33,772 bases of DNA from Gammaproteobacteria bacterium (GCA_030595795.1 JAUVCH010000043.1:1-33772); one strand, 5' to 3'. Positions 1-7,767 are shown, counted from the first letter of the stretch. Notes: generated by a model from the letters alone, not told the origin. Translations and numbers: made by a program.

Positions 1-267
1 ATAAATCTGTTCCGTGGCAAGGAACAGTTCCTCGCCTTTAAGCTTGCCTTTTAGAACCTCAACTTCCGCTCCTACGAATTTCATTTTGTCGCTGGTACGC
101 CGTTCCATCCGCTGTGCTATTCGTTGGAGCGGAAGCAGCAACAGGGCGAAAGTAAAACTCAACAATAGAATTGAAACACCTGTCGATGAAAATAAAAAGA
201 CATAGAAATCCAGCAGCCATTCCATTAGCCAAACGATGGGGCTAAGCACTGTCTCAAGAAGATACAT
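1..267 (-). CDS. YidC/Oxa1-like membrane insertase paralogue (C-terminus beyond window)
   Basis: Reading the minus strand from the ATG at 267 gives 89 codons open to the left edge, so the gene is partial. The visible part has a hydrophobic segment (about residues 10-25), a second one (about 29-48) ending in LLPLQRIAQRMERR, then a charged stretch with KMKFVGAEVEVLKGKLKGEE and ATEQIY. The pattern of a first helix, an LPL turn, a basic RME segment and a long charged cytoplasmic hairpin is typical of the YidC/Oxa1 core domain, which inserts and folds inner-membrane proteins. It lacks the large periplasmic domain of housekeeping YidC and is not next to rpmH/rnpA, so it is probably an accessory paralogue. 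It starts 11 nt after the methyltransferase stop and is likely cotranscribed with it. The family call is by motif; the missing C-terminus prevents confirmation. Confidence 0.68.
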   Translation of the reverse strand, partial: MYLLETVLSPIVWLMEWLLDFYVFLFSSTGVSILLLSFTFALLLLPLQRIAQRMERRTSDKMKFVGAEVEVLKGKLKGEELFLATEQIY

Positions 268-278
268 TCTGACGTTTG

Positions 279-1712
279 CTACCGCGGTTTCAGATAAAAG
301 ATTTCGCGCTTGCCGCCCTTAAGAGGTTCTCGATCGATGATCGTGAAAAACCTTTCGGCCTCCGCAGTAAACTGCTCGAGGTTGTAATCTATGTACTGCT
401 CCTTCTTGTTGGTGAGCAGCTTTACAACCATCTCGTCCTCACGGTTGACAAACTCCAGGATTACTTCGGCTTGCAGTGAACTTAGCCATTTCAGAAAGAG
501 CAGGTTCGGAATGTTGGCGGACATGCGTACATGGTGAATGAGAGCAAGACAAAGGACGAGATCAGGACGCCTGCGTTGATCAAACGCTTGCCGTTCAAAC
601 CCAGCCCAACCCTGACCAGGAGAAATATTTGCGAGGTTCATGACAAGTGGCAGGATATTTGAATCCGGGTTCTTTTTTTCTACCAGGTAGAGTTGTTCGA
701 CTGTATTGTGGTCGCCATCAACAGATATTACATGACTGCAATTCTCACCGGAGATCCTGGAGAAAGTACCGGTGTTACAGCCGATATCCCAAATGTACTC
801 CCGTTGGATTGTCGAAGTATGTTTTAAAACAAAGGCCTTTTTCACATCGAAATCCGCTTCCTGATAGGAGTGCGTCTTGTCGTACTGTGACCAGTCGGTG
901 TGTTCAATTTCGCTCGAGAGTTTTTGCACAAGCCGGGTGAGACTTTGGACGAGTCCGACAACCATTGCCTTGGATTGCAGGCGTGGCGTACGCTGTCGAG
1001 CAGGAGCATCATCGCGTTCACGCTTGGCGATCGAGTTTTCCACCTTTGCCGGAAAAATTATGTGGCTCAGTACACCCCTCTTGAGACGTTTCGTTCCGCT
1101 AAAGTATTTGATTGCCTCCGTGGGCGGGATTCCATCGATATACGATCGCAGTAACGGAAGATGGTCGATGCCCAGATGTGCCCGCAGCATTAAAGGCGTA
1201 AGAAACATGGAGCAGAACTGTCGGTACCCTACCCATGGATCACCTTCTTTCCAGGGCGCAAAGGAGCCTACATCGATGAAAACAGGTCGCGGGCCTATCC
1301 ATTGAATGTTGTACGCTGTTGCATCTTTCAGAGTCCAACCGTTTTCAAGACTTGTCTCAATAAGGTGCAACTGCAAGAGCGCCGCATCCTTGAGCATGGA
1401 AAAAGTCCATTCATACGGGTACGTCACAAAAGGAACGGGCTCGTGTTCCAGCACGCCAACCCAGCCATCTGTCATGATTGACATGGCATCCTCATCGTCT
1501 GCCGGTAGCAAACTGGTTCGTACAATATGTCCGGCACTCAGCGCCTCCCGGAAAAAAATCTCATCTGAGAGTTTCTGGTAGATTGCTAACGCATCACCAC
1601 TGAGGCCGCGTAGAATGCGGGCCTTTCCACCGTTGACCTTTGGCATTATCTCGTAGATCTGATTTGCCGGGTCGCGAAATGAACCGGCATTGGCCACTAG
1701 CTTCGATTTCAT
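279..1712 (-). CDS. Class I SAM-dependent methyltransferase, NoeA-like, with N-terminal accessory domain
   Basis: 477 residues. The C-terminal half (about 285-477) is a class I methyltransferase: motif I DIGCNTGTFS at 309-318, the acidic ribose-binding residue in SVDGD near 332, and a motif IV-like LCLALIHH near 387-394. The N-terminal half begins with an SFRDPANQIYE segment and contains KDATAYNIQWIGPRPVFIDVG, a combination I associate with NoeA-like methyltransferases from nodulation and surface-glycan loci. The methyl acceptor is unknown. It starts one nucleotide after the stop of the upstream small membrane protein and ends 11 nt before the YidC-like gene, so the three are almost certainly translated from one mRNA. 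The methyltransferase fold is secure; the NoeA-like label is family resemblance by eye. Confidence 0.82.
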   Translation of the reverse strand: MKSKLVANAGSFRDPANQIYEIMPKVNGGKARILRGLSGDALAIYQKLSDEIFFREALSAGHIVRTSLLPADDEDAMSIMTDGWVGVLEHEPVPFVTYPYEWTFSMLKDAALLQLHLIETSLENGWTLKDATAYNIQWIGPRPVFIDVGSFAPWKEGDPWVGYRQFCSMFLTPLMLRAHLGIDHLPLLRSYIDGIPPTEAIKYFSGTKRLKRGVLSHIIFPAKVENSIAKRERDDAPARQRTPRLQSKAMVVGLVQSLTRLVQKLSSEIEHTDWSQYDKTHSYQEADFDVKKAFVLKHTSTIQREYIWDIGCNTGTFSRISGENCSHVISVDGDHNTVEQLYLVEKKNPDSNILPLVMNLANISPGQGWAGFERQAFDQRRRPDLVLCLALIHHVRMSANIPNLLFLKWLSSLQAEVILEFVNREDEMVVKLLTNKKEQYIDYNLEQFTAEAERFFTIIDREPLKGGKREIFYLKPR

Positions 1713-1713
1713 T

Positions 1714-1971
1714 TTATTCGCTATCTTGCTGTTCTTCTTTCGCTTTCTTCCCTCTGATCATTCTTTTGAGCTTGTAGAAGTATTTCCTAAACGTATACCC
1801 GACGGCAGCAATAAGCCCCAATATTGTGGTTACGATAACGCTTCCAGAGCCCGGATCGACATAGGCAAAAGCAATAGATGGAAAAAACAGGTTGGAAATC
1901 AGGCAGGCTTGCAGTATCAGTATAAACTTGAGCTTCCAACTTTGTCTCTTATTCATAGTGCTCATCTTCAT
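1714..1971 (-). CDS. Small signal-anchored membrane protein with YVDPGSGS motif
   Basis: 85 residues with a basic N-terminus, a hydrophobic signal or anchor segment (about 14-36, ending FPSIAFA), the motif YVDPGSGS (38-45), a second hydrophobic helix (about 46-62), then a very basic and polar tail. Small proteins with a (Y/L)(V/L)DPG(S/T)GS motif recur beside glycan-modifying genes, but I know of no assigned function. The stop codon is followed by a single A and then the ATG of the methyltransferase, implying translational coupling. Starts at 1971, 1965 and 1956 are in frame; 1971 is chosen because GAGGA lies upstream, although 11 nt is a long spacing. The product is probably inner-membrane with the DPG motif at or outside the membrane surface. 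Confidence 0.75.
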   Translation of the reverse strand: MKMSTMNKRQSWKLKFILILQACLISNLFFPSIAFAYVDPGSGSVIVTTILGLIAAVGYTFRKYFYKLKRMIRGKKAKEEQQDSE

Positions 1972-1998
1972 AGCGTATAGGGTCCTCGGGTTTGGATT

Positions 1999-2020
1999 TT
2001 GGAAGACTATAGTCCTCCAA
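1999..2020. repeat. 22-bp near-perfect palindrome (operator or leader hairpin)
   Basis: The core GACTATAGTC is a perfect 10-bp palindrome. It extends outward as TTGGA on the left and TCCAA on the right, with one mismatched position pair. It lies 28-49 bp upstream of the start of the YVDPGSGS protein. On the minus-strand transcript it could form a 7-bp stem with a TATA tetraloop. No T-run follows on either side in the right place for a terminator, so an operator or leader hairpin is more likely. Confidence 0.4.
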
Positions 2021-2202
2021 CCTTAAAAAAGCGCTTCCCACCGAACTGGTGTCCAATGATCATTTAGGCTCCATTCAGGATGGTCATAAAATCTGGGTTA
2101 TGGGGTTTAGCAAAAATTCGGCGCAGCGATTAAGTAGTTAACTGCCTTAATAAAAGCCGAAACGGTACTTTACAGGAATCTTCTATTATAGTCGAAATTT
2201 GT

Positions 2203-2230
2203 TTGACGATGCCCAATAGATAAGTATCCT
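2203..2230 (+). promoter_or_regulatory. Candidate sigma-70 promoter for the glycan cluster
   Basis: TTGACG at 2203-2208 matches the -35 consensus at 5 of 6 positions. TATCCT at 2225-2230 matches the -10 at 4 of 6, with a 16-bp spacer. It would start transcription near 2237, about 65 nt before the first sulfotransferase. Predicted from sequence only. Confidence 0.35.
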
Positions 2231-2301
2231 ACACGGCCATGAATTAGTTGACCTTTTGGGATGCATAGATCAATGCACGAATCTCAATCATAGAGTGAAT
2301 A

Positions 2302-3018
2302 ATGAACGCTAAACAATATAATCCTCAACAACCAGTGCTTTCTATTCATATTCCAAAATGTGGGGGAACGAGTTTTGAGTTCGTTTTGAAAAAATGGTTT
2401 GGAGATAGACTTCGACTTCATTACTGGAATTCTCGGAAAGATAAACTTCCAGAAAAGTATGACTTGAGTGCGGGTATGTGTGTTCACGGTCATTTCGAAC
2501 GTTTTCGCGGTTCAGGCACTCTTGACTATTACCCTCAGGTAACACAGTTGTTCACTATCGTTCGCGATCCATTTCAGCATTTTGTGTCCCACTATTTCTA
2601 TATTAAGAAGAACCGAAAAACGCTTAAGAAGCAGCCTAGTATGAAACATCAGCAGATTCTGGCTGATCCAAATTATGACCTCAAAACCCACCTTGAATCG
2701 ACATCCAGTTATCTGTTGGCTCATTTCCCACAAGACATTACTATGGAAAATTACCAACAAATATTAACGGAGCGTTATCTTTACATTGGTATTACAGAAG
2801 ATTTGCAGACCACCGTCAATCAACTTGCAGCCATTTTGGGATTTCCTTCGGTAAAAGTCTCTCTTAAGAACGAATCCATTCGTGACGAGGAGCTCTCCGA
2901 TAGTATTGAAGCGGAGTTTCGGCAAAGACACCCCTTAGAGTATGCCATTTACGAATTTGCATTAAACAACTATCGTAACATTCCTCCCGATACAGCCGAT
3001 AGGTGCGCTTCGAATTGA
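2302..3018 (+). CDS. Sulfotransferase (Sulfotransfer_2-like)
   Basis: 238 residues. The 5'-phosphosulfate-binding loop is SIHIPKCGGTSFE (about 14-26), and the 3'-phosphate-binding segment is IVRDPFQHFVSHYF (about 86-99), with Arg88 and Ser96 as likely PAPS contacts. Between them lies a CVHGHF segment typical of the carbohydrate sulfotransferase 2 family. It should transfer sulfate from PAPS to a sugar hydroxyl. It is the first gene of a plus-strand cluster with glycosyltransferases, so a surface glycan or glycoconjugate is the likely acceptor. The ribosome-binding site is weak (AGAG upstream). Its stop falls just before a decayed fucose-synthase fragment, so its arrival may have disrupted that gene. 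Confidence 0.82.
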   Translation: MNAKQYNPQQPVLSIHIPKCGGTSFEFVLKKWFGDRLRLHYWNSRKDKLPEKYDLSAGMCVHGHFERFRGSGTLDYYPQVTQLFTIVRDPFQHFVSHYFYIKKNRKTLKKQPSMKHQQILADPNYDLKTHLESTSSYLLAHFPQDITMENYQQILTERYLYIGITEDLQTTVNQLAAILGFPSVKVSLKNESIRDEELSDSIEAEFRQRHPLEYAIYEFALNNYRNIPPDTADRCASN

Positions 3019-3046
3019 TGACAAGACCTTCAGTCTTGATCATGTC

Positions 3047-3259
3047 ATGCAGTGTCGAGTTGAGCATATAAGCGTGAGTACAGGTGTGGATTGTTCTATT
3101 AAGGAGTTAACTGAGACCGTTGCGAGGTTCGTTGGATTTGATCGCAAGATAGTGTGGGATTCATCAAAGCCGAGTGGCACGCCCTGCAATTTCGTGAACG
3201 TAAAGGACTGGCCAAGCTTTAGAAAAGAGAATTATATTCGAGTATCAGGCGAGTTATGA
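3047..3259 (+). pseudogene. fcl: 3' remnant of GDP-L-fucose synthase gene
   Basis: The reading frame encodes VEHISVSTGVDCSIKELTETVARFVGF followed by DSSKPSGTP. This matches the conserved C-terminal part of GDP-L-fucose synthase (WcaG/Fcl; typically INVGTGVD, then TIRELAE, then SKPDGTPRK). The Rossmann domain and the catalytic Ser-Tyr-Lys are absent, and upstream sequence in this frame does not resemble the family. After SKPSGTP the usual LLDVSRL/LGW segment is eroded and the frame stops at 3257-3259. Only about 70 residues of a roughly 320-residue enzyme remain, so it cannot be functional. It suggests the cluster once made GDP-L-fucose and was later remodelled. Its stop overlaps the ATGA at 3256, which may keep the next gene coupled. 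Confidence 0.75.
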
Positions 3260-3273
3260 AGGAAGGCATTGTT

Positions 3274-3945
3274 ATGGCAGCGAATACTGAAAGAGATCAA
3301 TTAGCAGAAGATATTTTGTATCTGGAATATCTGATTGATGTTGAAAAAAATGACATAAAACGAAAATTGACTCAGCGCGTGACCGAGGTCGACTCTGATG
3401 GTGAAAGAATAGACCTCATTTGTGATGAAGTTTCTTCCGCGCTGGCCCAGTTATCTGCACGAGTAGCTATCCTTGAAAAAGTACTGGTGAGTAGAATAGG
3501 GTCCTCTTCTGCGGAGGAGCCTCTTAAAGCCGAAGTTAGCGTTTCGGTACAAGAGATTGGCAAGCGGAACGCATTGAGCCGAATTAAATATTCTGATTCA
3601 GAGAGACCATACTTACAGATAATGCCAGATTCGAGAATAGAGGTTGATCTTGCTGTCGATCGTTCTGAAAAAAGAACTTTGGCTGTTAATATTTGTGGAG
3701 AAATAGATCACGCATTCTTAAAAAAAGTGAAGATTCTGGTTGATGGCAAACGCAAAAAACACAAGGTCATCCACGTAGAAGATTATGATCGATTGATATG
3801 CCATTTGCCTGTCATACCAGATCGAAGAACAACCGAAGTAGAAATTCTTACTCCAAACGTTTCTGCGGGTAGTCTCTGTTTGTCTGATATTCACTGTGTG
3901 ACTCGCCAGACCTTGTCAGGTTACATTAAGCAATTAACGAACTAG
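3274..3945 (+). CDS. Unknown protein with helical N-terminus and predicted beta-rich C-terminus
   Basis: 223 residues from the ATG at 3274; no family recognised. This start is preferred over ATG 3256 because AAGGAAGG at 3259-3266 sits 7 nt upstream of it. The first 80 residues are highly charged and probably alpha-helical or coiled (LAEDILYLEYLIDVEKNDIKR, then SSALAQLSARVAILEKVL). The C-terminal half (about 95-215) reads as alternating beta strands with KVKILVDGKRKKH and TEVEILTPNVSAGSLCLSDI, reminiscent of beta-sandwich accessory domains attached to glycosyltransferases and FkbM methyltransferases in glycan loci. No signal peptide, membrane helix or catalytic motif is visible. Its place between two sulfotransferases suggests a cytoplasmic partner in glycan modification, but that is inference. 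Confidence 0.7.
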   Translation: MAANTERDQLAEDILYLEYLIDVEKNDIKRKLTQRVTEVDSDGERIDLICDEVSSALAQLSARVAILEKVLVSRIGSSSAEEPLKAEVSVSVQEIGKRNALSRIKYSDSERPYLQIMPDSRIEVDLAVDRSEKRTLAVNICGEIDHAFLKKVKILVDGKRKKHKVIHVEDYDRLICHLPVIPDRRTTEVEILTPNVSAGSLCLSDIHCVTRQTLSGYIKQLTN

Positions 3946-3948
3946 CTA

Positions 3949-4665
3949 GTGAGGGAGATTCTTCCATCTTCTCTGAATTGGTCAGGCGAGCCAGAGCGGG
4001 TAACGTATGTGGTTAGTTTTCCGCGAAGTGGCCACCACGCCATGATAGGTTTCTTAAGTCGTATTTCAGATTTTGCTGAACATTATTGTGAATTTTACAA
4101 TTGTATACGTCACAATGGAGTTGAGATTGAATGTCCAGATAAGGGAAAAAATTGGCAGACTAAAGACCTCAGATGTGCCGCTGGCAACAGAATACTTAAA
4201 AACCACGATTTTAAACTCAACTTGCCCTACACCCCGAAGGACAGGTTCATCGTTCAGTTTCGCCACCCCTTTTATTCCGTCAGGAGCTGGTACGAATTGG
4301 AGCAGAAAAATGGAAGGCAGGTTGGCCTGTGGCCAGATTTCCTAAGGAATAAAATGTCATTTTGGGTTTCTTTTATGAAAAAATGGATACTCAGACATGG
4401 TGCGGAGTCTAATGTCTTGTTGGTGCCTTATGACTCATTGGCGAAAAGAGAAACGATTGCCCGGGTCGTAGGGTTTTCAGGATTCAATAAATGTGATGTA
4501 AACAAACCAGGTGACAATTATTTTAAGCGTTTTCGTCCGATCGAAGAGGGCATAGGATTGGATAAAAGCCTGAAAAGTGATATTTTCGATTTCTTGAAAA
4601 AACCGATATTGCGCCATTATTTCACTAATAGACAGGGCCTCCGAAGCGTTGTTGGCCATGTCTGA
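3949..4665 (+). CDS. Sulfotransferase (Sulfotransfer_1-like)
   Basis: 238 residues from a GTG start. The PAPS 5'-phosphosulfate loop is VVSFPRSGHHAMIGFL (about 21-36). The 3'-phosphate segment is QFRHPFYSVRSWYE (about 103-116), with Arg105 and a Ser near 111 in the usual places. It is only distantly like the sulfotransferase at 2302, having a PRSG rather than a PKCGGTS loop, so the cluster has two separate sulfation activities, probably on different positions or residues. It starts 3 nt after the preceding stop and overlaps the next gene by 8 nt. No ATG before the PAPS motif is available, which supports the GTG; the ribosome-binding site is weak. Confidence 0.8.
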   Translation: MREILPSSLNWSGEPERVTYVVSFPRSGHHAMIGFLSRISDFAEHYCEFYNCIRHNGVEIECPDKGKNWQTKDLRCAAGNRILKNHDFKLNLPYTPKDRFIVQFRHPFYSVRSWYELEQKNGRQVGLWPDFLRNKMSFWVSFMKKWILRHGAESNVLLVPYDSLAKRETIARVVGFSGFNKCDVNKPGDNYFKRFRPIEEGIGLDKSLKSDIFDFLKKPILRHYFTNRQGLRSVVGHV

Positions 4666-6784
4666 GATCCAGTTCCCCAGGATCAGTGTGGTTACACCTT
4701 CCTTCAATCAGGGAAAGTATATCCGCGAGACAATTGAGTCCGTATTGTCACAGAATTATCCGAATCTCGAATATATCGTTATTGATGGTGGCTCGACCGA
4801 TTCAACACTCGCAGTTATCGATGATTATGTCGATCGGTTAAATTATTTTGTTAGTGAAAAAGATAATGGGCAAGGTCATGCCATTAATAAGGGGTTTGCT
4901 CAAGCGACGGGAGATATTTTTTGTTGGCTGAATAGTGACGATCAATTTTCACCAAATGCCCTTTGGTCCATGGCGATTGCTTTTTATACGAATAGAACAG
5001 ATTTGGTGGCAGGAATCTGTGAGATATATGAAGACGGAAATCTCATGCATCGTCATATGACTTCCTGTGGAGACGGTAAGCTGCCGCTACATGATATCCT
5101 GGATTTAGACAATGGTTGGAACGCGGGACAATTTTTTTACCAACCTGAGGTTTTTTTCACCCGTGAATTGTGGGAAAGGGCTGGTGGTTACGTTCATGAA
5201 GACTACTTTTATAGTATGGATTATGAACTGTGGTGTCGCTTTGCATTTGCTGAGGCCAGCTTGTCAGTCATAGGGACACCAATTGTCAAGTTTCGCGCTC
5301 ATTCCGAACAAAAAACCGCCGATCAAAGTAAATTTAAATCTGAGCTAATTAAGGTACGTGACCGTTTTTGCCGTGAACATGATATCAATTGGAGTGGTAC
5401 CGAGCGGCCAGCCGTAAATTGGGGCAAGAGGCTTCGGATAGCGCTTATCAACGATTTGGGATATCTCTATGGAGCAGGTATCGCTCAAATGCGTATTGCT
5501 GCTGCTTTTGAATTGGCAGGTCATGAATTGGCTGTTTTTGATCTGGCGTCCTCCAGGCTTAGTACCGAGTACTCGGAAATCATTGATTCGGTTCGGCAAT
5601 TTTCCCCCGATCTTGTAATGTGGGGGAATTTGCATGGGGTTGAAAAAACGCTGCCGAATTTGATTTCTGATTTAGAGAGCAGATATCCATGTTTTTGGTT
5701 AACTCATGACTTTTGGATTTTGAGTGGTCGGTGTCCTTATACTGCTGGTTGTCCACGATTATTGACTGGCTGCAATTCCGACTGCCCTACTGCAAACGAG
5801 TATCCCGTTATTAAGAAGCACAAGATTAACTCTGCATGGATTGAAAAACGTGACTTTCTATCACAGACATCCAGGTTTACATTTTTAGCGAATTCGACCT
5901 GGGCTGAGGATTTTGTCAACAAGGCTTTACAGACATTGTCGAATGCGATACCCGTTCATAAAATTCGTTTAGGCGTACCTGTTGATGTCTTTAGGCCGAG
6001 GGATAAACTAGATTGTAAACAAAAATTGGGCATTGAAATAGATCGCTTCACCTTGTTATTCAGCGCGTCGTCTCTAAGTGATAAACGAAAAGGTGGGCAA
6101 TTGTTAAGCAGTGCCCTACGAATGATAGAACTCGACAACATCGCGCTTATCGTGATTGGTCGACTTGACCAGGATTTGAATCTTTCTGGAGTCCAGTTGG
6201 TGAAATTGGGTTACGTAAGCGATGTCGAAGATCTGGTGATCGCGCTAAATGCTGCAGATTTGTTTGTAGGCCCTAGTGTTGAAGAAACCTTTGGACAGGT
6301 ATTTATAGAAGCTGCGATGTGCGGTACCCCGAGTCTGGGCTTTGATGTCACAGGTGTGAAAGATGCTATTAAAGAAGGCATAACCGGGTGTCGGTTGAAA
6401 GAAATATCGGCAGAATGCCTGGCATCAGGTATTGTGAAGATGCACAATAACAGAGAAGTATTGTCGCGGATGTCTCAATTAGCCCCTCTTTATGCTAGAA
6501 ATGTTTTTTCACTTGAAGCTTCTTATGGAAGTCTTTTTTCTGTTTTGGACAGGATGGGAGTGGTTGACAAAACGGGGATCCCACATAAGATATCTTTTGC
6601 TGAAGGGAGTGCCATAATAGGGCTGGCATCACGGGGCTGGCGTGATTTGAGTCTGGGGGAAAGGATTTTAGCTACGGCCAGGAGAAAACTTTATACGCTG
6701 GCTGACGGGATGCCCGCTGGCCTCAAAAAGGCAGTAGGGAAAATAACACCGAGACGGTTTAAACAATGGTTGATCAGTCGCTAG
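4658..6784 (+). CDS. Bifunctional glycosyltransferase: GT2 domain fused to GT4 domain
   Basis: 708 residues from ATG 4658 (a TTG at 4649 would add three). Residues about 8-235 are a GT-A family 2 transferase: ISVVTPSFNQGKYIRETIES, the VIDGGSTDST nucleotide-binding motif, and the NSDD metal-binding motif near 92-95. Residues about 258-640 are a GT-B family 4 transferase: LINDLGYLYGAGIAQMRIA at its N-lobe, SLSDKRKGGQLL, and the donor-binding E-x7-E pair at Glu543/Glu551 in EETFGQVFIE followed by AAMCGTP. A basic tail of about 70 residues follows. Two transferases in one chain suggests two consecutive sugar additions. It overlaps the sulfotransferase stop by 8 nt. Donor and acceptor sugars cannot be deduced. 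Confidence 0.85.
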   Translation: MSEIQFPRISVVTPSFNQGKYIRETIESVLSQNYPNLEYIVIDGGSTDSTLAVIDDYVDRLNYFVSEKDNGQGHAINKGFAQATGDIFCWLNSDDQFSPNALWSMAIAFYTNRTDLVAGICEIYEDGNLMHRHMTSCGDGKLPLHDILDLDNGWNAGQFFYQPEVFFTRELWERAGGYVHEDYFYSMDYELWCRFAFAEASLSVIGTPIVKFRAHSEQKTADQSKFKSELIKVRDRFCREHDINWSGTERPAVNWGKRLRIALINDLGYLYGAGIAQMRIAAAFELAGHELAVFDLASSRLSTEYSEIIDSVRQFSPDLVMWGNLHGVEKTLPNLISDLESRYPCFWLTHDFWILSGRCPYTAGCPRLLTGCNSDCPTANEYPVIKKHKINSAWIEKRDFLSQTSRFTFLANSTWAEDFVNKALQTLSNAIPVHKIRLGVPVDVFRPRDKLDCKQKLGIEIDRFTLLFSASSLSDKRKGGQLLSSALRMIELDNIALIVIGRLDQDLNLSGVQLVKLGYVSDVEDLVIALNAADLFVGPSVEETFGQVFIEAAMCGTPSLGFDVTGVKDAIKEGITGCRLKEISAECLASGIVKMHNNREVLSRMSQLAPLYARNVFSLEASYGSLFSVLDRMGVVDKTGIPHKISFAEGSAIIGLASRGWRDLSLGERILATARRKLYTLADGMPAGLKKAVGKITPRRFKQWLISR

Positions 6785-6824
6785 TGAAGCGTCTAACCAA
6801 CTAAAAGCAATTCATCCGCCTATT

Positions 6825-7751
6825 TTGAAATCATCTACAACAAAAATATCAATAGTCACTCCGTCCTATAACCAGGGAGAATTTCTTGAAGAATCTCTCC
6901 GAAGTGTCATAGACCAGGAGTTGGGGTGTTCTACGCTTCAATACATCATTCAGGATAACTGTAGCACCGATATCACATCTGAAGTATTGGCTCGGTACCA
7001 TGGCGCGGAGAATACGCATGTGCGCATTCAATCAGATGCAGGTCAAGCTGATGCACTTAACCGGGGGTTTAGATATTCAGATGGGAGTATTTTAGGCTGG
7101 ATTAATTCTGATGATGTCTTATTGCCCGGTGCAGTAGAAACAGTAGTCGAAGCATTTGAAGACAATCCGAGTGTTGATGTCATCTACGGAGACGCTTTTT
7201 TTATTAATAAAACAGGGGTAATTCAAGGCAGGTATCCCACATCAATATTTAGCGAAAAGTTGCTTTTAAACACCTGTATCTTATCTCAACCTTCAGTGTT
7301 CTTTCGTAGATCTATATACGATAAAGTTGGGGGAATTCGAGACGACCTGCACTATTGCCTGGATTATAATCTTTGGCTTAAGTTTTATCAGGCAGGCGCA
7401 AATTTCTTGTATATTAAAAAACCGCTATCAGCGACAAGGATTTACGATGCTACTAAATCAGCAACAGGTGGGGAGAAATTTGTCGAAGAGATTCGTTCGA
7501 TGTTACTTGATGAGGTCGGATATATCCCGAGTTGTTGGGAATTATATTATGAGTACTCTAAGGAGAAAGGATTTTGTTCCAAAGAAAAACCTATTAAGTT
7601 TATAATGACCTCATGCAGGTTTTTATTAGATAATCCGGGTGAAATTTCAGAGGTTTTTCTGTTTATTAGTCATAAGGCTAAGTATAAATTGATAAATCAA
7701 TTAGCAATGTTCCGAGCACCATACCGGAAACATTATTCATACATTAAATAA
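6825..7751 (+). CDS. Family 2 glycosyltransferase
   Basis: 308 residues. The GT-A fold is evident from ISIVTPSYNQGEFLEESLRS near the N-terminus, QDNCSTD where the usual DGGSTD occurs, ADALNRGF, and the DxD-type NSDD (about 92-95). Asn in place of Asp-Gly in the second motif is a common variant. The closest thing in the window is the GT2 half of the gene at 4658. The only start consistent with the domain is TTG 6825, in a frame open back to 6774 with no ATG and no clear Shine-Dalgarno, so expression may be low. It lies 40 nt after the fusion glycosyltransferase and 16 nt before the next GT. No membrane helix is obvious, so it is cytoplasmic or peripheral. Confidence 0.83.
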   Translation: MKSSTTKISIVTPSYNQGEFLEESLRSVIDQELGCSTLQYIIQDNCSTDITSEVLARYHGAENTHVRIQSDAGQADALNRGFRYSDGSILGWINSDDVLLPGAVETVVEAFEDNPSVDVIYGDAFFINKTGVIQGRYPTSIFSEKLLLNTCILSQPSVFFRRSIYDKVGGIRDDLHYCLDYNLWLKFYQAGANFLYIKKPLSATRIYDATKSATGGEKFVEEIRSMLLDEVGYIPSCWELYYEYSKEKGFCSKEKPIKFIMTSCRFLLDNPGEISEVFLFISHKAKYKLINQLAMFRAPYRKHYSYIK

Positions 7752-7767
7752 TTTTAACTGACTATTC

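Larger units (their letters stand above)
1972..2301. other. Divergent intergenic region between the methyltransferase unit and the glycan cluster
   Basis: 330 bases with no convincing gene. It should carry divergent promoters for the minus-strand unit ending at 1 and the plus-strand cluster starting at 2302. I see a near-perfect palindrome at 1999-2020 and a possible sigma-70 promoter at 2203-2230. The rest is AT-rich with no recognisable RNA gene or coding remnant. No JUMPstart-like element was seen. Confidence 0.6.

Noticed and set aside
877..1305. 142-residue plus-strand ORF opposite the methyltransferase
   Set aside because: It is a shadow of the minus-strand methyltransferase, with unnatural composition and no motifs.
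3256..3273. ATG 3256 as the start of the unknown protein
   Set aside because: The ATGA overlap is attractive, but AAGGAAGG at 3259-3266 is placed 7 nt before ATG 3274, and a start at 3256 would put this site inside the coding region.
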